Part shown: positions 8,461-17,310 of the stretch, piece by piece
Position numbering within the stretch: position 1 is the first letter of the stretch
How the letters are laid out: each line of letters starts with the position of its first letter
Origin: Pirellulales bacterium
GTDB taxonomy: Bacteria; Planctomycetota; Planctomycetia; Pirellulales; Lacipirellulaceae
Assembly: GCA_020847515.1 (NCBI GenBank)
Contig: JADLBW010000002.1
Location: 1 to 33,775 of the forward strand
Direction: 5' to 3'
DNA length: 33,775 nt
The notes under the pieces: generated by a model
What the model was told of the DNA's origin: nothing
The model's input: the letters and a program-made list of their open reading frames with translations, nothing else
Database searches by the model: none
Translations under genes and position numbers: made by a program

Positions 8461-9153
8461 ATGAATGAAGTCAAACGCTCTCAGCGTCGCATACTCTGGG
8501 CGGCGCTCACGATGACGGCCGCCAGCGCGACCGCGCCTGAGGCCGAGGCCCAGTACTATTACCAGCCGCCGCCGAGCTACTATCAGAACGACACCGTAGG
8601 CGGCGCCGTGGTCGGCGGCGGGCTCGGCGCCATCACCGGCGCGCTGGTGGGCGGACGAAAGCAGCGCGGCGAAGGAGCCCTTATCGGCGCCGGCGTCGGC
8701 GCCCTGGCGGGCGGGCTGGTCGGCAACGCTCAGGACAGGGCTGACCAGCGGCAGGCCGTGGTTGGCAACGCCACGGCGCTGCAGGCCAATGTCCAGGCAG
8801 CCGCGCAGGCGGTGACCAATTACGACCTCGTCGACATGACTCGCGCCGGGCTTAGCGAAGAGCTGATTATCAGCACGATCCGCGCGCGGGGCGGACGGTT
8901 CGATTTAAGTCCCAACGGCCTGATCGGACTCAAACAGAGCGGCGTCAGCGATCGCGTGGTGATCGCCGCACAGTCGATGGGGCAGGGCGGCTACATTTCC
9001 CCGGCGCCGGCAGTAGCGCCCGCGCCCGCCGTGGTCGTCAGTCCGCCGCCAGCGGTCTACGTGCGACCGGCGCCCGCCGTGCACTTCTACTCTGACTTCG
9101 GGTGGCATGGGCATCATTACCACCATTACCACCACGGGCATTGGCATCACTAA
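8461..9153 (+). CDS. Exported glycine-zipper protein with a His-rich C-terminus
   Basis: The 230-residue product has a signal peptide (residues 1 to about 30, ending PEAEAQ) and a short Tyr/Pro-rich spacer. A glycine zipper follows (about 47-85): [20 protein letters not shown], then [17 protein letters not shown]. Next comes a helical segment, then an Ala/Pro/Val-rich linker with PAPAV repeats, and a tail with runs of His and Tyr ([15 protein letters not shown]). Glycine zippers insert into membranes as oligomers. The His tail could bind Ni, Zn or Cu. The middle segment '[20 protein letters not shown]' resembles a motif of small planctomycete exported proteins. ATG 8461 is preceded by a weak GGTGG Shine-Dalgarno sequence. 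Confidence 0.75.
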   Translation: MNEVKRSQRRILWAALTMTAASATAPEAEAQYYYQPPPSYYQNDTVGGAVVGGGLGAITGALVGGRKQRGEGALIGAGVGALAGGLVGNAQDRADQRQAVVGNATALQANVQAAAQAVTNYDLVDMTRAGLSEELIISTIRARGGRFDLSPNGLIGLKQSGVSDRVVIAAQSMGQGGYISPAPAVAPAPAVVVSPPPAVYVRPAPAVHFYSDFGWHGHHYHHYHHGHWHH

Positions 9154-9170
9154 GGCCGATGCTCGCTACA

Positions 9171-9207
9171 CCGGGCGGTAGGCACGGGACTACCCCATCG
9201 CGCCCGG
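9171..9207. terminator. Hairpin between convergent genes, possible bidirectional terminator
   Basis: CCGGGCG (9171-9177) can pair with CGCCCGG (9201-9207), and inside it GGTAG (9177-9181) with CTACC (9190-9194). The hairpin sits in the 75-bp gap between two convergent genes, as expected of a shared terminator. There is no T-run on either strand. Confidence 0.5.
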
Positions 9208-9228
9208 CCGGTGAGCGCAAGGTCTTCG

Positions 9229-10140
9229 TCAGATTTGTAGCTTGCCAAGTACAAAATCCGGGAATTCTTCCAGACCGATGAGCTGGCAACCGCGATGGCG
9301 GGCCAGATCCTGCGCGGCCCCGGTAAAGCGGCGGTTGATGATGACTGCGGCGCCGTCGAGCTGGTGGTTCTCGCGCACCAGCAGCGCTTGATTGACGGCG
9401 CTGCTGTCGACGACCTGTCCGCTCGCGCGCGTGATTGCGGCAGCGGTGCGATTGGCGAACCGAATCAGCAGCACCGGGGGCAGCTTGACGGCCGGCGGAT
9501 GCCGCTCGACCGTAGCGCCGAGGGTGCGACATGCCTCGACGACAAAATCCTCCCACTCGGCTTCGTTCATCAGCTTCCAGTCGCGCTGCAGCAAGGCGGC
9601 CCGCTGAACCTGCCCGGAAGCCATGAGCTCGCGGCGCTCCTCGCTGACGCGCTCCTGCTCGCGCCTTATCCGCAGCAGTTCCGCAGCGGCTTCATCAGCG
9701 CGAGCCCGCAACGCGGCGGCCTCCGACGCCGCGGACTGAAGCTGGTCCGCAAGCAGCCCGTCGGCCGGGTAGAACAACAGCAGAGCCAAAAGCGCCCCGC
9801 CGACGCCGGCTGCCACGAAGAATATCATCAGGCCGCTCACCGAGGGCGGCAGGATGAGGCTCGACGCGAACAGGGCCATTAAGCCAATCGCGACTGGGCC
9901 GGCGGTTAGCACGCCGATTTTCCAAAGCTCGAACGACGCCGACGGGATGCGGGTAGATCGCGCAGCGCGAAGATAGCGCAGGCGTCGGCCGGCTCGAACT
10001 GCTTGTGCGCGAAACCGCGGGAGGTCGGCTGCCAGTTCGCTTGCGTTCGCTTCGAGGCGCTCGATTTCGAGATTCAACTGCGAGATTCGCCAGTGATCGG
10101 CGGGCAAGGGAGCCGGATTCTCTTGCAACGGGTGACTCAT
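9229..10140 (-). CDS. Membrane-anchored Mrr-like (restriction endonuclease-fold) protein, apparently degenerate
   Basis: This 303-residue protein contains, in order, a coiled coil (about 16-50), two transmembrane segments (about 75-95 and 102-124), a second coiled coil (about 130-175) and a C-terminal domain (190-290). That domain follows the Mrr_cat pattern: MNEAEWEDFVVEACRTLGATVE, a central strand, then GAAVIINRRFTGAAQDLA and a final CQLIGLEEF strand. The usual catalytic residues are missing. No GxD precedes the central strand, and the place of the (Q/E)xK motif reads VLLIRFANR. It is probably a non-cleaving DNA- or ligand-binding protein held at the membrane. ATG 10140 lacks a clear Shine-Dalgarno sequence. 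Confidence 0.65.
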   Translation of the reverse strand: MSHPLQENPAPLPADHWRISQLNLEIERLEANASELAADLPRFRAQAVRAGRRLRYLRAARSTRIPSASFELWKIGVLTAGPVAIGLMALFASSLILPPSVSGLMIFFVAAGVGGALLALLLFYPADGLLADQLQSAASEAAALRARADEAAAELLRIRREQERVSEERRELMASGQVQRAALLQRDWKLMNEAEWEDFVVEACRTLGATVERHPPAVKLPPVLLIRFANRTAAAITRASGQVVDSSAVNQALLVRENHQLDGAAVIINRRFTGAAQDLARHRGCQLIGLEEFPDFVLGKLQI

Positions 10141-10152
10141 CGGCGCGCAAGC

Positions 10153-10225
10153 GGGTCGGGATTCTTGTGCGACTGGCGGGAACCATTGGCGGACAGGCTT
10201 TCAAGACGCAAAAGCATCCCGACCC
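10153..10225. repeat. Palindromic repeat element, copy 1
   Basis: GGGTCGGGAT at the left end is mirrored by ATCCCGACCC at the right end, enclosing a 5'-TTGTGCGACTGG-type arm and a matching CAAGACGCAAAAGC arm. The 73-bp unit would fold into a hairpin. A close copy follows after 16 bp. It lies between two same-strand genes, DUF1338 and the Mrr-like gene. Confidence 0.8.
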
Positions 10226-10241
10226 TGGTTACCTCCGCAAC

Positions 10242-10315
10242 GGGGTCGGGATTCTTTTGCGACTGGTGGCTCCTGTGGCCGGCAAGCTCTCCAGTCGCAA
10301 AAGCATCCCGACCCC
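10242..10315. repeat. Palindromic repeat element, copy 2
   Basis: The left arm GGGGTCGGGATTCTTTTGCG (10242-10261) pairs with CGCAAAAGCATCCCGACCCC (10296-10315), with one mismatched position in each arm. CGACTGG/CCAGTCG extends the stem inward, and the loop is GC-rich. Copy 1 has the same ends but more changes, so copy 2 is the better-preserved one. The paired copies resemble REP/BIME or MITE-like elements. Confidence 0.85.
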
Positions 10316-10325
10316 CGCACCTCGC

Positions 10326-11264
10326 TCATGTCGCCGCGGCGGTGCGGCGAGACGTTTGGGTGCTGTAGGTGCTCTCGAAAATCTTATCCGCGTTGTTCAC
10401 TTCAAAACCGTCGCGGCGGTGCTCGCGGCGGATCTGCGCGGCCGGCATCGATGCGAACTCCGGCAGCACCCGCCGCTCGGCGAACTCGACGTACGAACCG
10501 GAGATCGGCTTCACGACGACGCCGCCGCGTCCGTCATCGAACTCGGCGTCGACCATCTCGGCGACGGTCGAGCTTTGCAGCAGCAGCCCGTCGCGGCTGA
10601 CCTTGATCTCCCCGCCCGAATCGTTGAGCTTCAGGCCGTGTCGCTTGAGAAATGCATTGAACTGCTCGACAGTGTTGTAGCCGTCCGGCAAGTTGTGAAC
10701 GCTGACCGTAAAATGGTTCAAATAGTAGCGATTGTAAACGACCCACGCCGCGTACTCGCTTTCGGCGGCGAGGCGCTGATAGTCCTGCCACGTCGGCGTG
10801 CGCCATAACGAGGCGTGCAGGAAGGCGTCGACCGCGATCGCGTCGCCGAGATCCAGCGAGTCGACCGGGTCGCTCTTCACCTCGTCGGTGTACGAGCCAA
10901 CGATGCGCCCGGCCGCTGCCGAGAGATCGTCGACGCGAAGCTCGCTAATAAAAATCCGCGGATGCTTCGGCGAGGGCGGCGAGTACCAATAGGCGTTCAG
11001 CTTCTTTTCCGGGAACTCATAGCGGTCGCGTCGATCGTATCCCAATCGGAGAAAGATCTTCTCCAACGACGCGATGCCCAGTTGCGGCACGCCCATCGTA
11101 CGGAAGGCGATATGGTCGTTCTCAATATCGTCGGCGGAGTTGATTACCCCGTCGGCAATCATGGCGGAGATCACGCGGCCGACGTCGGGCACCCGCTCGC
11201 GGTAGCGACGCATAAGTCCGTCCAGGACGAATTCGAGCGTCGCGGCAGTTTCTGGGGCGTTCAT
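10326..11264 (-). CDS. DUF1338 / HglS-type 2-oxoadipate dioxygenase family protein
   Basis: This 312-residue protein belongs to the DUF1338 family, whose characterised member HglS converts 2-oxoadipate to 2-hydroxyglutarate by a non-heme Fe(II) reaction in lysine breakdown. The expected metal ligands are visible: His51 in NDHIAFRTMG, His184 in LNHFTVSVH and Glu260 in SYVEFAER. It is shorter than the roughly 460-residue proteobacterial enzymes and closer to the short form seen in other phyla. The GAGG ribosome-binding site supports ATG 11264. No lysine-catabolism gene is adjacent, so the physiological substrate is open. Confidence 0.85.
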   Translation of the reverse strand: MNAPETAATLEFVLDGLMRRYRERVPDVGRVISAMIADGVINSADDIENDHIAFRTMGVPQLGIASLEKIFLRLGYDRRDRYEFPEKKLNAYWYSPPSPKHPRIFISELRVDDLSAAAGRIVGSYTDEVKSDPVDSLDLGDAIAVDAFLHASLWRTPTWQDYQRLAAESEYAAWVVYNRYYLNHFTVSVHNLPDGYNTVEQFNAFLKRHGLKLNDSGGEIKVSRDGLLLQSSTVAEMVDAEFDDGRGGVVVKPISGSYVEFAERRVLPEFASMPAAQIRREHRRDGFEVNNADKIFESTYSTQTSRRTAAAT

Positions 11265-11569
11265 AGGGGCCTCGCTTTAGATCATGCGACCGAACGGCAA
11301 CCTGCGCGTTTTCGCGATTACTCAAGTATAAATGCGGCGACAGCCCGCAGGCAATTGACCTCGGCCGCGGGAGGCAGCGGCGGGGCGGCTGCGGTTCGAC
11401 CTTCGCCGCCCAGCGGCCGCGGGCGAAAGCGGCGGCAACCGGCTTTAGGGCGCTTTGCCAAGAGGCGCCCAGCGGTTTATGATCGACCACGTACGGCGGC
11501 TGCCTGTTCCCGTAAAGCGACCGCCGCCGCTCATCGTTTCGTCCTATCAACTCTCGAAGGGCTTCACTT
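11265..11569. other. Divergent intergenic region
   Basis: This 305-bp gap separates the DUF1338 gene (minus) and the Tat-exported oxidoreductase gene (plus). It is GC-rich with no clear promoter consensus, repeat or gene that I can support. Confidence 0.4.
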
Positions 11570-12790
11570 ATGGGTGGCCAATACCGATCCACGCGGCGTG
11601 GATTTTTGAAGACGGCCGGCGCAGCGGTCGCTGCGCCGTATGTCATTACCTCCACCGCGCTAGGTCAGGGAGCCATCCCCCCGGCGAGCGACCGGATCGT
11701 CATGGCGGGCATCGGCATCGGCAATCAAGGGCGGTCCGATCAGGGCGCATTCCTCGACCGCCCGGACGTGCAGTACGTGGCGCTGAGCGACGTACGGCAA
11801 AGCGTTCGCGACGCCGCCAAAGCCCGCGTCGACGAGCATTACCAGAACCAAGACTGCCAGACATACAACGACTACCGCGAAGTCATCACGCGCGACGACG
11901 TCGACGCCGTACACGTCGCCACGCCCGACCATTGGCATGCGATCATGGTCATCGAGGCATGCCGCAACGGCAAAGACGTCTACTGCCAGAAGCCCGAGAC
12001 GCGCACGCTCCGCGAGGGGCCGCTGATGATCGAGGCGGCGCGGCGATTCGCGCGCGTCGTTTCCGGCGGAAGCCAGCGCGTCCTGGAGGACTACCGCGAA
12101 CTGGTGAACAAGTGCTGGAGCGGCGAGCTGGGGCGGATCAAGTGGATCAACGTCAACGTCGGTCCGCTGTCGCAGCTCTGCAATCTTCCCGCCGAGGAAA
12201 CGCCGGCCGACATCGATTGGGACATGTGGCTCGGCCCCGCCCCCTGGGCGCCCTACAACGCCCAGCGGTGCAGCGGCAACTTCGCAACCACCGGTGGAAG
12301 CTGGCGGTCTTACGTCGATTACTCCGGCGGCGGCATGACCGACTGGGGCGCCCACCACTTCGGCGGGGCGACCTTCGCCATAGACGTCCGCGAGCAGCAG
12401 CCGGTGGAAGTCGAATACATCGCCGAAGCACAAGGCGCTTACCTCGCCTTCCACTACCCCAACGGCGTCATCATTTACCACAACAAGCCGCAGACTGAGA
12501 ATCTGGCCGTCGAAGGCGATCCCGGCGAGCAGCGCGAGGCCAAGCCCGTGCCCGTCTACAAGGGCGAAGGGGGCATCTACGGCGACTTTATCCATTGCGT
12601 GAAGACCCGCGAGCGGCCCTTCCGGGATATCGAGCTGGGGGTCAACACGATCGCCGTCAGCCACCTCGGAACGATCGCCTACAACTTGAAGCGATCGTTG
12701 AAGTGGGATGCGGCGGCGCAGAAGTTCCCCGGCGACGAGGAGGCGAATCGTTATCTCGATCGGGCGCGCCGCGAGCCGTGGGTCCTGTAG
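11570..12790 (+). CDS. Gfo/Idh/MocA-family oxidoreductase, Tat-exported
   Basis: The 406-residue product starts with a Tat signal (STRRGFLKTAGAAVAAPYV, residues 7-25). It then has the Rossmann nucleotide site AGIGIGNQGRSD (46-57), the TPDHWHA motif (118-124) and, in place of the usual EKP, CQKPETR with Lys141 as the catalytic-site Lys. The C-terminal substrate-binding domain includes the DWGAHHFGG block with conserved His residues. Planctomycetes have dozens of such secreted NAD(P)-linked sugar or inositol oxidoreductases; the substrate cannot be named. GAAGGG lies 9 nt before ATG 11570. It is followed by HEAT-repeat genes on the same strand, after a 229-bp gap in which I see nothing. Confidence 0.92.
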   Translation: MGGQYRSTRRGFLKTAGAAVAAPYVITSTALGQGAIPPASDRIVMAGIGIGNQGRSDQGAFLDRPDVQYVALSDVRQSVRDAAKARVDEHYQNQDCQTYNDYREVITRDDVDAVHVATPDHWHAIMVIEACRNGKDVYCQKPETRTLREGPLMIEAARRFARVVSGGSQRVLEDYRELVNKCWSGELGRIKWINVNVGPLSQLCNLPAEETPADIDWDMWLGPAPWAPYNAQRCSGNFATTGGSWRSYVDYSGGGMTDWGAHHFGGATFAIDVREQQPVEVEYIAEAQGAYLAFHYPNGVIIYHNKPQTENLAVEGDPGEQREAKPVPVYKGEGGIYGDFIHCVKTRERPFRDIELGVNTIAVSHLGTIAYNLKRSLKWDAAAQKFPGDEEANRYLDRARREPWVL

Positions 12791-13019
12791 CAGCCTTAAG
12801 CCGATCCTCGGGTGGAGACGGCGTCAGTCGAACGTTGTAGTTCTTGCGGGGGCGTCTCCAACGCCGATCGCACGTTGCCCTTTGGAACGAGACGGAAGGG
12901 GAGCATCGGCGGCAAAGACGCCTCCCGCAGTTCGCCTGGGATCAATCGATCACGGCGGCTGGTACTTTCTCGCCCGATATGCCGTTGGCCGTTATTCATC
13001 AAGCAATCTCTCGTCATAA

Positions 13020-13739
13020 ATGGATAAACCTATGTTGGATCAAGCCCTGGAAGCCCTGAAAACTTATGACTGGGGCGTCGACGTGGCCGTGCTGACCCCC
13101 ATCGAAGAGGCGGCGGTCGCCACCCATGCCGACCCCTCCGCCCGTGCAGACCTCGAAACGAAGCTCGCCGCATTGCTCGACGACGAGCTTTCTCGCGACG
13201 CCAAGGATTACGTCTGCCGCAAGCTGATGGCGATCGGGACAGCGGCTTCGGTAGCGGCGCTAGCGCCGCTACTGGCCAACCCCGAATCTTCGCACATGGC
13301 CCGCTATGCCCTGGAGCGCATCCCGGCGCCCGAGGCAGGACAGGCCCTGCGCGACGCGCTCGCTCAGGTCGACGGCGAGCTGAAGGTCGGCATGATCGGC
13401 TCGCTCGCCAAGCGCCCGGCGGATGAAAGCCTGTCCGCTCTCACTCCGCTGGTGAACGACGATGACCCGGCCGTTGCCAAGGCGGCCATCACGGCCTTAG
13501 GCCGGCTCCGCACGCCCGAAGCGGCCCAGGCCCTGGCCCAGGCGAAGCCGGCCGACGAGCAGGCGCAACTGGCGGCGATTGACGCCCGGCTGGCATGCGC
13601 GGAGTCCTTGCTCGCCGCCGGCAAGAAGACTGAGGCGATGGCCCTCTACAAGCCGCTGATGGCGGCCGACCAGCCCAAGCACGTGCGCCTGGCGGCAACC
13701 CGCGGCCTGCTGGCCAGTTCCGGCAAGAAGGTCGATTGA
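13020..13739 (+). CDS. HEAT-repeat protein
   Basis: This 239-residue soluble protein is built from about five HEAT-type helical pairs, with the typical alternation of Ala/Leu helices and short turns: VAALAPLLANPESSHMARYALERI, then QALRDALAQ, then SALTPLVNDDDPAVAKAAITALGRL. HEAT scaffolds mediate protein-protein contacts; no partner is evident. There is no signal peptide, so it is probably cytoplasmic. Met 13020 (MDKPMLDQ) and Met 13032 (MLDQALEAL) are both possible starts; GGATAAACC before the second could serve as a weak ribosome-binding site. The C-terminal part (ALLAAGKKTEAMALYKPLM) resembles a TPR-like helix pair. Followed 82 bp later by another HEAT protein. Confidence 0.75.
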   Translation: MDKPMLDQALEALKTYDWGVDVAVLTPIEEAAVATHADPSARADLETKLAALLDDELSRDAKDYVCRKLMAIGTAASVAALAPLLANPESSHMARYALERIPAPEAGQALRDALAQVDGELKVGMIGSLAKRPADESLSALTPLVNDDDPAVAKAAITALGRLRTPEAAQALAQAKPADEQAQLAAIDARLACAESLLAAGKKTEAMALYKPLMAADQPKHVRLAATRGLLASSGKKVD

Positions 13740-13821
13740 ATCATGGTCCAGGCGATCGATTTCTTGCCGATCGCTCCGCCGCGCAGAACGTTCGGCCGCA
13801 CTGCGTACTGCAGAGGTCAAA

Positions 13822-15204
13822 GTGGGTCTTAGTCCCCGTACGATGTTGATTGTCGTCAGCCTTGTTTGGGGGCACGGTTCGTCGAGGACAGTTCACGCCG
13901 AACCGCCCTCGCCTGAGTTTTTGCAGACGGTCATTGATTTGCTGAAGGACCCGGACAAGGAAGTTCGCGCGCTGGCGCTCGACCAGATACGCAGCGACCT
14001 GGAGGGAGAGGCGGCGACGAAGGCATTTGCGGCGGAGCTGCCGAACATGCCGCCCGATGCTCAGGCGGCGCTCATTAGCGCGCTAGCCGATCGGGGCGAT
14101 CGCGCGGCCCGCGACCCGGTGCTTCGCCTGCTCAGGACCTCGCCGGACGAGCCGGTTCGTATTGCAGCATTGAGGTCGCTCGGCTCGTTGGGCCAGGCCG
14201 AGGACGCCAAGCTGCTCGTAGAATCACTGGAGGCCGACTCCGCGCCCGTCCGAGAAGCCGCCCAGCAGAGCCTCGCTCGCTTGCCTGGCGAGGCAGCGAC
14301 CGAGGCGATTGCCGTTGAACTCGAAACTGCGAAGCCCGCCTCGCGCGTACCGTTGATCGACATCGTGCGCCATCGCGGCGGCCGGCAGGCCCTGCCGCAA
14401 TTGCTCAAGGCGGCAAGCGACCGAGGGCCGACGGTTCGGCAGGCAGCCATTGCGGCGCTGGGCGCGCTTGCCGGTCCCGAGGACGTGACCGCGATCGTGC
14501 CGCTCGTCCTCGGCGCGACGGCGGGCGCCGAGCGCGACGCGGCCGAGCGGGCGCTAGCCTCTGCCTGCGGCGGCGGCGAGCGACGGGCTGATCCGCTTAT
14601 CGCGGCGATGCAGGATTTACCCCGCGACGAGCGAACCGCGCTGCTGCCGGCGCTGGGGCGCGTGGGAGGAGCGGCGGCGCTGGGCGTTGTGCAAGATGCG
14701 CTCGCCGACGAGGACTTCAATCGGCACGATAGCGCAATTCGCGCTCTGTGCAACTGGCCCGACGCCTCCATAGCCTCGCAATTGAAGCACCTCGCTAGCG
14801 CCGACGAGCACCCGGCCCACCAGCGGACGGCCCTGCGTGCGCTCATCCGCGTAGCGCCGCTGGACGACGGCCGCAGCGACGCCGAGCGGCTGGCGCTGGT
14901 TAAGGAAGTGTTGGCTATGTGCACCCGCGACGACGACCGGCAGCTTGTGCTGCAGCGAGCGGCGGCCGTTCATTCTCTAGAGACGCTGCAGTTTCTCCTA
15001 CCGTTTCTGGATGATCCCCGCTTCGCCCAAACGGCGTGCCAATCAGTCGTCGAGCTAGCCCACGACCGCCGTTTGCGCGAGCCCAATAAGGCTCGATTCG
15101 ATCCGGCGCTCGACAAGGTGATTGCCACAAGCAATGATCCAGTCGCGATCGAACGGGCCCAGCGCTACAAAAAGGGCCAGACGTGGGCTCGGCCTAAGCG
15201 ATAA
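13822..15204 (+). CDS. Exported HEAT-repeat protein
   Basis: The 460-residue product begins at GTG 13822, preceded by AGAGG 5 nt away, and carries a signal peptide (residues 1 to about 26, ending TVHAEP). The mature part is almost entirely HEAT repeats, about eleven helix pairs, for example DKEVRALALDQIRSDLEGE, EPVRIAALRSLGSLGQAEDA and APVREAAQQSLARLPGE. No enzyme motif is present. Exported HEAT proteins are common in planctomycetes and may bind proteins in the periplasm. It pairs with the cytoplasmic HEAT protein upstream, suggesting gene duplication, though the two are not closely similar. Confidence 0.85.
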   Translation: MGLSPRTMLIVVSLVWGHGSSRTVHAEPPSPEFLQTVIDLLKDPDKEVRALALDQIRSDLEGEAATKAFAAELPNMPPDAQAALISALADRGDRAARDPVLRLLRTSPDEPVRIAALRSLGSLGQAEDAKLLVESLEADSAPVREAAQQSLARLPGEAATEAIAVELETAKPASRVPLIDIVRHRGGRQALPQLLKAASDRGPTVRQAAIAALGALAGPEDVTAIVPLVLGATAGAERDAAERALASACGGGERRADPLIAAMQDLPRDERTALLPALGRVGGAAALGVVQDALADEDFNRHDSAIRALCNWPDASIASQLKHLASADEHPAHQRTALRALIRVAPLDDGRSDAERLALVKEVLAMCTRDDDRQLVLQRAAAVHSLETLQFLLPFLDDPRFAQTACQSVVELAHDRRLREPNKARFDPALDKVIATSNDPVAIERAQRYKKGQTWARPKR

Positions 15205-15838
15205 TCGGCGCACAACATCCGCCTTGCTCAATCGGAAGGACTTGGGAACGCCCGCCCGCGGCGCGGCTATTCGCCGACTCGGATGACGACGGGTGCTGCT
15301 CGCCGGCGAACCGCCGAAGCCGCCGGCGAATCTGCAGCATTGACCACGGGGGGCCTTCGCCACGTATGGCAGCGCGGCGTTCAGGCCGATTCCGCGCAAG
15401 CACGTACGTCGCGTTACCTCGATTCGCGCCTCATCCATGGCGAAGACTCTCCCTGCGAAACACACCCATTGCGATCGAACCGCCGCCGACCCAGCTTCCT
15501 TGAGCGTAAACGAAGAAATCGTCCCTGGGCGAATTCCCATGCACCCCGGGCGCCGATCGCGCCTCTTTCAACGCTCTCAGGCCTGGTGCGGAACGGGGGT
15601 GGGAGAGAGTCGCACGTCCCCACGGTTTGGCGGCGCCGCCACTGTGGTTTATGCTAGGCAGTGGTTCATGCCTCGCCGCCGAAGCCGGCAGGGTTTGGCG
15701 CGCTAAAGCCAGCCGCGTCCGCGCCCGCTCCAGTGCCTCACTGGCCACGGGAGCGATGCAAGTTCGTAGCCTGGCGAGCGTCATTGCGGCGCATGCGGTT
15801 CACGCTCGGCCTATAACTCTCACTCAACGACTCGCCCT
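15205..15838. other. 634-bp intergenic region, possibly with a gene remnant
   Basis: No intact gene is supported here. On the minus strand, from ATG 15438, a short frame reads MDEARIEVTRRTCLRGIGLN followed by AALPYVAKAP. It has the twin-Arg-type start seen in planctomycete DUF1552-like proteins (RRTxLRGxG..ALP). The frame then runs into the end of the HEAT gene without further similarity, so it may be a 5' fragment of a lost gene or chance. The rest shows no clear promoter, repeat or RNA gene. Confidence 0.3.
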
Positions 15839-17128
15839 ATGGAATTCCGCTATCATCGGCTTGCTCTCGGCCGGGCGCATCGCGCCCTATTCATGCTTCG
15901 CGGCGCCGTGGTTTCGCTCGCGCTTACAATTTCCTGCCTGGCGACCGCCCCGGCGACGGCCGAGGACCTGATTGGCCTGTATCTCACCTGGCGCCACGAT
16001 CCGACCACCACGATGACGGTCAACTGGGTCGACATCTACGAGGGGAGCAGCGCCACGGTCAACTATCGTGCCGCCGGCCAGGGGGCGTGGGAGCAAGCGA
16101 CCGCCGACCGCTCGACCGTCGGCCCCACAACGCTGCAACTTCGCCGCGCCGAGCTGACTGGCCTGGAGCCGGGAACGCTGTACGAGTTCTGCATCGGCGA
16201 GCCCAACGACGCCGATCACATCCTGCAGTTTAAGACCATGCCGGCCGCGCTTGACGAGCCGATCAGCTTCGTCGCCGGCGGCGATATGATGCACACCCGC
16301 GCCATGGCGGACGCGATGAACGCCCAGATGCAAAAGCTGGATCCGGACTTTGCCGTGCTGATGGGCGACCTGGCGTACGCCAACGACGTCAACGGCACGC
16401 GCTGGATCGACTGGCTCGGCTCGTGGACCGAGCACAGCGTCGGCAAGGACCGCCGCGTCATCCCCATGGTCGTCGCCATCGGCAATCACGAAGTCAAGAA
16501 AGGCTACAACGGTCGTATTCCCCAGGACGCCGAGTACTTCTACAGCCTCTTTTCGCTGCCGCAGGACCGGTCGTACTACGCGCTGGACTTCGGCCAGTAT
16601 CTCTCGTGGATCATTCTCGACTCGGGCCACACGCAACCGGTCGACGGCCTGCAAGCAGAGTGGCTCCAGCACGCCCTCGACGAGCGGGTCGACCAGCGGT
16701 TCCTATTTGCCGGATACCACTTCCCGGCATACGGCACCACGAAGGGGCCCGAAGGGGGCCTGCCGATTGATAACCCGCGGGCGACCGTCATTCAGAAGAA
16801 TTGGGTTCCGCTGTTTGAACGCTACGGGCTGACGGCGGTCTTTGAGAACGACCACCACACGTTTAAGCGCACCCATCGCATCCGCGCCGGAAAGCGCGAC
16901 GACGCCAACGGCATTCTCTACCTCGGCGACGGCTCCTGGGGCGTCGTGCCGCGCGAAGTGCCTGCCCCCGGCCAGGCCTGGTGGCTGGCCAAGGCCGAAC
17001 AGCGGAACCACCTCTGGCACGTCCAGCTCCGCAGCGACGGCACAGCCACGGCCGAAGCCGTAGACCCGCAGGGCGAAGCGTTCGACCGCGTGGAGTGGCA
17101 AACCCCGCGGACGAAGCCAGCCAGGTAA
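15839..17128 (+). CDS. Secreted purple-acid-phosphatase-like metallophosphoesterase
   Basis: This 429-residue exported enzyme starts with a signal peptide (TISCLATAPATAED), then an Fn3-like N-terminal domain (about 43-135, with VNWVDIYEGSSATVNY and LTGLEPGTLYEFCIG). The metallophosphoesterase domain follows: GGDMM (Asp149), GDLAYAND (Asp177, Tyr180), GNHE (Asn216, His217), GYHFPAYG (His294) and ENDHHTFKR (His340). This is the purple acid phosphatase layout; the last GHxH box is altered to NDHH, so one His is an Asp. The product probably hydrolyses phosphate esters outside the cytoplasm. ATG 15893 is an equally good start. Neither candidate has a good Shine-Dalgarno sequence. Confidence 0.85.
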   Translation: MEFRYHRLALGRAHRALFMLRGAVVSLALTISCLATAPATAEDLIGLYLTWRHDPTTTMTVNWVDIYEGSSATVNYRAAGQGAWEQATADRSTVGPTTLQLRRAELTGLEPGTLYEFCIGEPNDADHILQFKTMPAALDEPISFVAGGDMMHTRAMADAMNAQMQKLDPDFAVLMGDLAYANDVNGTRWIDWLGSWTEHSVGKDRRVIPMVVAIGNHEVKKGYNGRIPQDAEYFYSLFSLPQDRSYYALDFGQYLSWIILDSGHTQPVDGLQAEWLQHALDERVDQRFLFAGYHFPAYGTTKGPEGGLPIDNPRATVIQKNWVPLFERYGLTAVFENDHHTFKRTHRIRAGKRDDANGILYLGDGSWGVVPREVPAPGQAWWLAKAEQRNHLWHVQLRSDGTATAEAVDPQGEAFDRVEWQTPRTKPAR

Positions 17129-17191
17129 AGGGCGTCGGCAATATCATCTGGCCTACGCCTCAGCCGACGCACTGAGGGCTGAATCCGCGCG

Positions 17192-17209
17192 CCCGCCCTG
17201 AGAGGCGGG
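17192..17209 (+). terminator. Weak hairpin after the phosphatase gene
   Basis: CCCGCC (17192-17197) pairs with GGCGGG (17204-17209) over a CTGAGA loop. It follows the phosphatase stop codon by 63 bp and faces the convergent DGC gene. There is no T-run. Confidence 0.3.
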
Positions 17210-17310
17210 TTGCGGAGCGGTCGCAGGCGGCGATTGGTGGCACCGGTTATCCGAAGTGAATGCTCCCGATTCAGCGGCGATCATGCCCGTGTTTGGTTCT
17301 TCCGCCGCAA

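Noticed and set aside
5640..10140. HerA-like ATPase plus Mrr-like protein as one defence system
   Set aside because: They are separated by an unrelated plus-strand gene and a hairpin, and the Mrr-like domain lacks its active site; no other defence gene is near.
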